From an uncultured Eubacteriales bacterium (GTDB lineage Bacteria > Bacillota > Clostridia > Oscillospirales > Oscillospiraceae), in NCBI GenBank assembly GCA_905201305.1, contig CAJKNS010000063.1:1-10920 (forward strand): a stretch of DNA of 10,920 nt. The letters run 5' to 3'. Shown here piece after piece: positions 6,146-10,920 of the stretch. Position 1 is the first letter of the stretch. Each line of letters opens with the position of its first letter. The position numbers and the translations under genes are program-made. Under the pieces are notes generated by a model. It worked only from the letters and a program-made list of their open reading frames with translations, was not told the origin of the DNA and made no database searches.

Positions 6146-7515
6146 ACAACCTTTTTAAAACGATCGCCCCGCTCCTCGAAATTCCGGAACCGGTCAAAGG
6201 AGGTGCTGGCAGGAGACAGAATCACCACATCTCCCTCCTTCGCCCGGGCAGCAGCGGCACGAATGGCATCGTCAAATCCTTCTACATCTATGATCTCCGG
6301 ATTCGTTCCGTTATAACCGGGGGCTTTTTCCGCCGCCGCACGGATTTTTCCCGCAGTCATGCCGGTGAGCACCAGCAGCTTCACATGCGCCTGAAGGTCA
6401 GGTCCCAGATCGTCATAACCAATGCCCTTATCCTTGCCGCCTGCTACCATAATCACCTTCTGATGGAAGCTGCGAAGTGCAGCGCGGGTGCGGTTGGGGG
6501 AGGAATCAATCGAGCTGTCGTAATACTTTACGCCATCCTTCACCCGTACCAGCTCGATCCGATGGGCAACGCCGCCAAAGGTCTTTGCCAGCTGCTCCAT
6601 CACGGAAACCGGCACCAGACCGTCTACCGCGCAGAATGCCGCCATATAGTTTTCAATGTTATGGACGCCGGGAATCAGGATCTCGCTTGCAGGGAACAGC
6701 TCTGTTTCCGTATCATACTCCACCCGGCAGATTACGCCGTCATTTCGGAGATAATAGCCCTTTTCCGGACGACGAACCCGAGAAAACTGTATCACATTGC
6801 CCTTTGCCTTGGACACAAAGCTGTTTGTAATCTCATTGTCCAGATTCAGAACCACGGTATCCGCACATGTTTGATGGAGATAGATGTTCTCCTTTGCGGT
6901 CACATATTCCTCCATGTCCTTGTGGATATCCAGATGGTTGGGAGAAAGGTTCGTCACCACAGCCACATGGGGACTCTGGGTCATGCCCATGAGCTGGAAG
7001 GACGAAAGCTCTACCACAGCTACGTCGTCCTTATGCATCTTCTCCGCTAAGGGCAGCAGCGGCGTTCCGATATTGCCGCCGCAGTAGACGGTCTTCCCCG
7101 CACCCTCCAAGAGCTTTGCAATCAGGGTTGTGGTTGTGGTTTTTCCGTCAGATCCGGTAACGCCGAAAATGGTGCAGGGGCAAACCGCAAAGAACGCCTC
7201 CATTTCAGAAGTGACCACGCAGCCCTTTTCCCGCAGCGCCATGAGCTGGGGGCAGAAGGCGTTGAGTCCGGGAGTGCGGAATACCACGTCCGCTTCGATC
7301 TGCTCCAGATATTCGTCGCCCAGGGTCAGCTTTGCCCCCTGACGCTCCAGCTCCAACACCTCCGGCAGCAGCTTTTCTCTGGGGGTACGGTCCCGGCACT
7401 CCACCGGAATGCCGCGGTCCAAAAGCATTTTAACCAGCGGGCGGTTGCTGATGCCAAGTCCGATCACGCAGACCCGTTTTCCCTTTAGGGCTTCAAAATA
7501 TTCGTTTACTGTCAT
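6133..7515 (-). CDS. murD: UDP-N-acetylmuramoyl-L-alanine--D-glutamate ligase
   Basis: MurD adds D-glutamate to UDP-MurNAc-L-Ala using ATP, a cytosolic step in peptidoglycan synthesis. The 460-residue product has the three Mur ligase domains: an N-terminal Rossmann-like UDP-binding domain (VCVIGLGISNRPLV, 15-28), a central ATPase domain with P-loop GVTGSDGKTTT (118-128), VVELSSFQL (167-175) and TNLSPNHLDIH (188-198), and a C-terminal domain with AHRIE (317-321), DSSIDSSPNRTRAAL (333-347), VAGGKDKG (357-364) and LSPASTSFDRFRNFEERGDRF near the end. Length is normal. It is the first gene of the minus-strand operon, with AAGGA about nine bases before the ATG and a promoter about 40 bases further up. 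Finding murD outside a dcw cluster is seen in Clostridia. Confidence 0.98.
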   Translation of the reverse strand: MTVNEYFEALKGKRVCVIGLGISNRPLVKMLLDRGIPVECRDRTPREKLLPEVLELERQGAKLTLGDEYLEQIEADVVFRTPGLNAFCPQLMALREKGCVVTSEMEAFFAVCPCTIFGVTGSDGKTTTTTLIAKLLEGAGKTVYCGGNIGTPLLPLAEKMHKDDVAVVELSSFQLMGMTQSPHVAVVTNLSPNHLDIHKDMEEYVTAKENIYLHQTCADTVVLNLDNEITNSFVSKAKGNVIQFSRVRRPEKGYYLRNDGVICRVEYDTETELFPASEILIPGVHNIENYMAAFCAVDGLVPVSVMEQLAKTFGGVAHRIELVRVKDGVKYYDSSIDSSPNRTRAALRSFHQKVIMVAGGKDKGIGYDDLGPDLQAHVKLLVLTGMTAGKIRAAAEKAPGYNGTNPEIIDVEGFDDAIRAAAARAKEGDVVILSPASTSFDRFRNFEERGDRFKKVVMEL

Positions 7516-7555
7516 GTCGATCAGTCCTTATTATATTTTATATAGGCAATGTTAT

Positions 7556-7584
7556 ATTGTACACGAAAGCGCCATATTTTGCAA
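7556..7584 (-). promoter_or_regulatory. Sigma-A type promoter of the murD operon
   Basis: On the minus strand TTGCAA (7584-7579) and TACAAT (7561-7556) are separated by exactly 17 bases, close to the vegetative consensus. Transcription would start near 7549, giving a leader of about 35 bases before the murD start codon. Confidence 0.7.
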
Positions 7585-7634
7585 CGAATTTGTCCGGGAA
7601 GCCGAGCCTTCCTTTATTTTATCGACTAAAGCAT

Positions 7635-7663
7635 TTGACAATACCCGAGAATTACAGTATGAT
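7635..7663 (+). promoter_or_regulatory. Sigma-A type promoter of the RNase P RNA gene
   Basis: A consensus TTGACA at 7635-7640 and TATGAT at 7658-7663 are spaced by 17 bases. The expected start, near 7670, coincides with the 5' strand of the P1 helix of the RNA. The promoter is divergent from that of murD, with about 50 bases between the two -35 boxes. Confidence 0.85.
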
Positions 7664-7668
7664 AATGG

Positions 7669-8080
7669 GCGTGACCTGACCGGACAGCCGCGGAGGGTGT
7701 GCCGAAAGGCCCCCTGTGAGGAAAGTCCGGGCTCCATAGGGCAAGGATAACGGGTAACGCCCGCCGTAGGCGACTACAGGAAAAGTGCAACAGAGATATA
7801 CCGCCATTGGTGTTCGCCATCACTATGTCAACCTTTATGAGCTTCTACGCTCGCATGATAGTGCACTGGCGCGCCAAGGGTAAGGGTGGAAAGGCGAGGT
7901 AAGAGCTCACCGGCTGCCGTGTGAAAGCGCGCAGCCCTGTAAACTCTATCCGGAGCAACACCGCAATGGAAGCAAGGCTTGCCCGGCTGCTTCCGCTTAG
8001 GTGGCTGGAGCGTATTGGCAACAATGCGCCTAGATAGATGGCTGTCGATTACAGAACCCGGCTTATAGGTCAGATCACGC
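7669..8080 (+). ncRNA. rnpB: RNase P RNA, type A-like
   Basis: This is the catalytic RNA of ribonuclease P, which matures the 5' ends of tRNAs. Conserved blocks are in order: GAGGAAAGTCCGGGCTCC (7718-7735), GGATAACGGGTAACGCCCG, ACAGAGATATACCGCC (7790-7805), GGGTGGAAAGGCGAGGTAAGAGCTC with CACCGG (about 7886-7913), and ACAGAACCCGGCTTATAGGTC near 8051-8071. The ends are set by P1: GCGTGACCTGACC (7669-7681) pairs with GGTCAGATCACGC (8068-8080) with one G-U pair. A long irregular P12-like arm spans 7807-7877 (TTGG/CCAA, CGCCA/TGGCG, CACTAT/ATAGTG, GAGC/GCTC). Its own promoter and terminator flank it, so it is a single-gene unit. Exact ends are within a few bases. Confidence 0.97.
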
Positions 8081-8084
8081 AAAA

Positions 8085-8115
8085 GGAGCGATGCAGTGCT
8101 TGCATCGCTCTTTTT
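8085..8115 (+). terminator. Intrinsic terminator of the RNase P RNA gene
   Basis: A 10-bp perfect stem GAGCGATGCA / TGCATCGCTC (8086-8095 and 8101-8110) with a 5-base loop is followed by five T's (8111-8115). It starts five bases after the P1 helix. Confidence 0.93.
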
Positions 8116-8303
8116 GCACACCTCATAAAACAGATTTCCCGGTGCGCCCGTGTGAAAACCGGAAATCAGCCCCATCAGCGCAGAAAAGGTCACGGGCAGC
8201 AAAAATCAGCCCTTTTCTTTGGGCTCGAACCGGTATAGTATATCACCAGAATATCATTTGTTATGATTTCGCTCCCTACTCAATTGCAGAAAGGATGAAG
8301 CAT
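8116..8303. other. Spacer between RNase P RNA and the oxidoreductase gene, with inverted repeats
   Basis: No convincing gene is seen here. GATTTCCCGGT (8133-8143) pairs with ACCGGAAATC (8158-8167) apart from one bulged C. GCCCGTG (8146-8152) is repeated inverted as CACGGGC (8191-8197), starting in the loop of the first. AGCCC/GGGCT (8208-8225) is a short third stem. AT-rich sequence from 8234 (TATAGTATA, TATGAT) probably holds the promoter of the downstream gene, but no -35 box of good quality is present. AAAGGA (8290-8295) is the ribosome site for the start at 8304. Confidence 0.45.
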
Positions 8304-10424
8304 ATGTCACCCTATGCGCACCTGCTTTCCCCGCTGAAAATCGGAAACGTTACCCTGAAAAACCGCATGCTCAATTCCAAGTGCGTCTCCTCTGATGAAA
8401 TGGAGCCGGAGCTTTCCGGTCCCTTCTATGAGCATCTGGCACGGAATGGCGCAGCACTGGTCTGCGTCGGCGTCGGTGCCCTGCCTGATTGCGACGGCAA
8501 CTACAGCCGTATGGCTCCCTGCCACATGGACGATCCCCAGAGCCGCAAAGCCTATATGGACATCATTGACAAAATCCATGCCCAGGGCAGTCTGGCAACC
8601 GCCTCGATGATGGCAATCGAGCCGCAGAATGTGATGATTTCCGATGTTCCCGACTGGAATGCCATCCCCATGACCGGCGACTATTCCGCCAACCTCTTTG
8701 AAAAGCCTGCCATCACCGCAGAGCGTCTGGAGGGGATGATTCAGGATTTCGTCAACGCCAGCGTCTATTTCAAGGGCATGGGCTTTGACGGCGTTACCAT
8801 CTACGCCTGCTATCGCGGCAGCATTCTTGCCTGTAGTCTTAGTCCCTGGTTCAACCACCGTACCGACAAATATGGCGGAAAAACCATGACCGAGCGTGCC
8901 GCTCTGACGCTGGAGGTCTTCCGCCGGATCAAGGAAGCCTGCGGTCAGGATTTCCTGATTGAATGTCAAACCTCCGCCACCGAAGAGGGCGGCTATACCC
9001 TGGAGGATTGGCTCACCTACTGCAAGCTCTGCGAGGGTCTGGTGGACATTTTCCAGATTCGCGGCTGGGATGGCTCCTATACCCATGTGAACAGCCACAA
9101 CCTCAATAAGGAAGCGCCCTATAATCTGCAATTTGCAGCAGCTGCCAAGGCGCGCGGCATTCAATGCACATTCTCTCCTGTGGGCGGCTTCCACGATTCT
9201 GATCTCATTGACCGGTTTATTGCCGAGGGAAAATGCGACTGCGTTTCCATGGCGCGGGCATTTATCTGCGACGAGCATTATTATGACAAAATCAAAGCCG
9301 GGCATGGGGAAGATATCACCCCCTGCCTGCTGTGCAACGGCTGTCACGGCAGCTTCTGCGCCGTGAATCCCCTTGCCGGGTATCATCATATGCTGGACCG
9401 GATGTTCCACCCCTCCGGTGAGAAGAAGAACATTGCGGTCGTCGGCGGCGGTCCTGCGGGTATGCGTGCGGCACTGTTCGGCGCGGAGCAGGGACATACA
9501 GTTACGCTGTATGAAAAATCCGGCACGCTGGGCGGTCAGCTGAAATTTGCGGACTTTGTAGACTTCAAGTGGAATCTCAAGGATTATAAGAACTGGCTGA
9601 TTCGTGAAATCGGCAAGTCCAATGTCACTGTGCAGCTGAACACCGAAGCCACCCCCGAGCTGCTGAAGGCGCAGGGCTATGATGTGATTATCGCCGCCCT
9701 TGGCTCCACTGCCAAGCGAATTCCCGTGGAGGGCGCTGATGACAGCGGGATTTATCTGGCGGAAGACGTGTTCGGGAAAGAGCAGAAGCTGGGACACAAT
9801 GTTGTGGTCATCGGCGGCGGCGATACCGGACGGGAGGCTGCGCTGTATCTGGCAAAGGCAGGTCATAAGACCACGCTGGTCACCCGCGGCGACATCAAGC
9901 TCTTTGACGATCCCCATTCCAAGCGGGCAACGGAGCTGGACTATGAAAACGAGCCCAATTTCTCTTACATCGACAACGCAAAAACCGTTCAGGTGACCCC
10001 CAACAGCGTGACGCTGGATGTGACGCTGGATGTTCCAAAGTTCGAGGGCGACTTCGGCATGATGTTTATGATGATGGGACAGAAGGAGGGCGCGCCCTCT
10101 GTAATGCCCGACTCCCGTCCTGAGGGCTTCCCGCCTCGTCAGGAGCCCTTCGATCCCCATGCAGCCTTTGAGGAGGAAAACGGCGAGGGGCATGAGGGTC
10201 CCGGCGGTCCTCCTCCCATGCCTGTAGTGGATAAGTCCAAGCTGCCCCACGAGACTCGGACCATAACCTGTGACTCCGTGGTGATTTCCGGCGGCAGACA
10301 GGCGCTTTCCGCCGATGCATTCCAGGGTGCAGCGCCAAAGGTGATCTCCATTGGCGACTGCTTCTATCCCGAGGGCATTCGCAACTGCAATAACACTGCT
10401 TACGCTGCGATTATGCAGCTGTAA
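8304..10424 (+). CDS. NADH:flavin oxidoreductase / 2,4-dienoyl-CoA reductase-like protein (OYE family, FMN/FAD/4Fe-4S)
   Basis: This 706-residue protein has the FadH/BaiCD/BaiH layout. Residues 1-335 form an OYE-type FMN TIM barrel, with LSPLKIGNVTLKNRM (8-22), SLSPWFNHRTDKYGGKTMTER (178-198) and the C-terminal barrel motif SMARAFICD. A cysteine cluster C341-C344-C347-C352 follows for a 4Fe-4S centre. Then come an FAD domain (VVGGGPAGM, 379-387) and an NAD(P)H domain (VVIGGGDTGREAALYLAKAG, 501-520), ending in a conserved ISIGDC-type motif. Electrons would flow from NAD(P)H through FAD and Fe-S to FMN to reduce an activated alkene. The substrate is unknown. Oddities: Y167 and Y170 stand where OYEs have the substrate-binding His pair, cysteine spacing is compact, and residues 580-650 are a Met/Pro/Gly/Glu-rich insertion. 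The start at 8304 has AAAGGATG at the right distance; a longer frame to 8091 would begin inside the terminator. Confidence 0.93.
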   Translation: MSPYAHLLSPLKIGNVTLKNRMLNSKCVSSDEMEPELSGPFYEHLARNGAALVCVGVGALPDCDGNYSRMAPCHMDDPQSRKAYMDIIDKIHAQGSLATASMMAIEPQNVMISDVPDWNAIPMTGDYSANLFEKPAITAERLEGMIQDFVNASVYFKGMGFDGVTIYACYRGSILACSLSPWFNHRTDKYGGKTMTERAALTLEVFRRIKEACGQDFLIECQTSATEEGGYTLEDWLTYCKLCEGLVDIFQIRGWDGSYTHVNSHNLNKEAPYNLQFAAAAKARGIQCTFSPVGGFHDSDLIDRFIAEGKCDCVSMARAFICDEHYYDKIKAGHGEDITPCLLCNGCHGSFCAVNPLAGYHHMLDRMFHPSGEKKNIAVVGGGPAGMRAALFGAEQGHTVTLYEKSGTLGGQLKFADFVDFKWNLKDYKNWLIREIGKSNVTVQLNTEATPELLKAQGYDVIIAALGSTAKRIPVEGADDSGIYLAEDVFGKEQKLGHNVVVIGGGDTGREAALYLAKAGHKTTLVTRGDIKLFDDPHSKRATELDYENEPNFSYIDNAKTVQVTPNSVTLDVTLDVPKFEGDFGMMFMMMGQKEGAPSVMPDSRPEGFPPRQEPFDPHAAFEEENGEGHEGPGGPPPMPVVDKSKLPHETRTITCDSVVISGGRQALSADAFQGAAPKVISIGDCFYPEGIRNCNNTAYAAIMQL

Positions 10425-10433
10425 GCCATACAA

Positions 10434-10474
10434 AAACGCCACAGTGTACGAACTCCCCGTACACTGTGGCGTTT
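10434..10474. terminator. Bidirectional intrinsic terminator between convergent genes
   Basis: A perfect stem AAACGCCACAGTGTACG / CGTACACTGTGGCGTTT (10434-10450 and 10458-10474, 17 bp) has a 7-base loop. On the plus strand it is followed by CTATTT. On the minus strand the A-run at 10432-10436 supplies a U-tract. It can end both the oxidoreductase and the M20 peptidase transcripts. Confidence 0.93.
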
Positions 10475-10489
10475 CTATTTGTTCAGATT

Positions 10490-10920
10490 TTATTCCGGAT
10501 CGCACATCAGATATCGCACCAGCTGCGCCATGGTTTCCATCTCCTGCACGGTGGTATACTCCCGGACGGAATGAATCTCATGCATGCCCGTTGCCAGCAC
10601 CAGGCAGGAGATCCCATGCGCAGACAAAAAGCTGGCATCGCTGCCGCCGCAGGCACGCTGGAATAGCGGCTGCAATTCTGCCTGTCTGGCTGCCCGCTCA
10701 AAGCGCCGGCAAATCGGTGCGGTTTCGTCTACCGACCAAGCGGTATACACCGTTGAAATATCTAGGCTTACCCTTCCCCCAGCCTTTTCCGCGGCATCCC
10801 GGAAGCACTGCGCCATATGATCCCGCTGCTTCAGCGCTGATTCATGGACCAGAGCGCGCGTCTCCCCCTCCACAAAGCACCGATCCGGCACGATATTGCC
10901 GCTGCTGCCGCCGCGAATGA
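10490..10920 (-). CDS. M20 family peptidase, PepT-like (C-terminal part, cut by window edge)
   Basis: The last 142 codons are visible; the N-terminal half, with the first metal ligands and catalytic Glu, lies beyond the right edge. Family features are GGSSGNIVPDRCFVEGETR (end of the dimerisation domain's conserved G-x-x-x-NIVP segment), then an amphipathic helix region, CGGSDASFLSAHGISCLVLATGMHEIHS near the C-terminus and a final helix. The His in EIHSVREYT is the expected last metal ligand. The pattern is that of PepT-like tripeptide aminopeptidases of the M20 family (inferred from the G-G-S-D and G-x-x-x-x-H-S/T-x-x-E spacing). The apparent ATG-like start at 10891 is an internal GTG (Val) because the frame stays open to the edge with family sequence upstream. 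It is transcribed toward the oxidoreductase gene. Confidence 0.87.
   Translation of the reverse strand, partial: IRGGSSGNIVPDRCFVEGETRALVHESALKQRDHMAQCFRDAAEKAGGRVSLDISTVYTAWSVDETAPICRRFERAARQAELQPLFQRACGGSDASFLSAHGISCLVLATGMHEIHSVREYTTVQEMETMAQLVRYLMCDPE

Noticed and set aside
7828..8202. A minus-strand open frame whose first 30 residues (LMGLISGFHTGAPGNLFYEV) look protein-like
   Set aside because: Most of it is antisense to the RNase P RNA and its terminator. I see no ribosome site of quality or known family, and the structured spacer can explain the apparent pattern.
8217..8240. GGGCTCGAACC resembling the complement of a tRNA T-arm
   Set aside because: The flanking bases cannot complete a T-stem beyond two pairs, and no anticodon or acceptor arms are found on the minus strand.
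8091..8303. N-terminal extension of the oxidoreductase frame back to 8091
   Set aside because: The extra 71 codons start inside the rnpB terminator hairpin and have no ribosome site. The conserved family N-terminus begins at 8304 with AAAGGA upstream.
8307..10505. A 732-codon open frame on the minus strand opposite the oxidoreductase gene
   Set aside because: It is the antisense shadow of a GC-biased gene. The plus frame has clear domain motifs, while the minus frame shows no recognisable family and runs through the bidirectional terminator.

Overview
The window looks like a chromosomal segment of an anaerobic Clostridia species, most likely an Oscillospiraceae-type gut Firmicute. This is inferred from several things: moderately GC-rich coding sequence, strong GGAGG-type ribosome binding sites, an MEP-pathway ispD-ispF pair, a YnbB-type PLP protein, tandem M42 aminopeptidases, a DUF3343 protein beside a cysteine desulfurase, and a 2,4-dienoyl-CoA-reductase-like old yellow enzyme. 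I see no phage, transposon, CRISPR or tRNA signals.

Bases 7515 down to 1 (minus strand) read as one long, tightly packed operon: murD, three consecutive M42 metallopeptidases (the middle one with most of its catalytic residues replaced), a YnbB/methionine-gamma-lyase-like PLP protein, ispD, ispF, a DUF3343 small protein and a class V cysteine desulfurase that runs off the left edge. Most junctions are TGATG, ATGA or GTGA overlaps or 1-base gaps, so translation is probably coupled. The only real break is 44 bases between ispF and the DUF3343 gene. It holds a perfect 11-bp inverted repeat with the Shine-Dalgarno in its loop, the start codon in its stem and a T-run just behind it, so this looks like a control point for the last two genes. 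A good promoter (TTGCAA-17-TACAAT) precedes murD.

Bases 7635-8115 (plus strand) hold a TTGACA-17-TATGAT promoter, the RNase P RNA gene (about 7669-8080, closed by a 13-bp P1 helix) and an intrinsic terminator. The two promoters are divergent. After a 188-base spacer with overlapping inverted repeats comes a plus-strand gene for a 706-residue flavin/Fe-S oxidoreductase of the FadH/BaiCD/BaiH type. It carries an unusual Met/Pro/Gly/Glu-rich insertion near its C-terminus. It converges on a minus-strand M20 peptidase (PepT-like) that is cut by the right edge; a 17-bp bidirectional terminator separates them.

Functionally the main operon mixes cell-wall precursor synthesis (MurD), isoprenoid precursor synthesis (IspD, IspF), peptide trimming (M42 trio) and sulfur/selenium-type PLP chemistry (YnbB-like, desulfurase, DUF3343). 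The most unusual points are the inactive-looking M42 paralogue between two intact ones, the hairpin at the DUF3343 start, and the insertion and altered active-site motif of the oxidoreductase.
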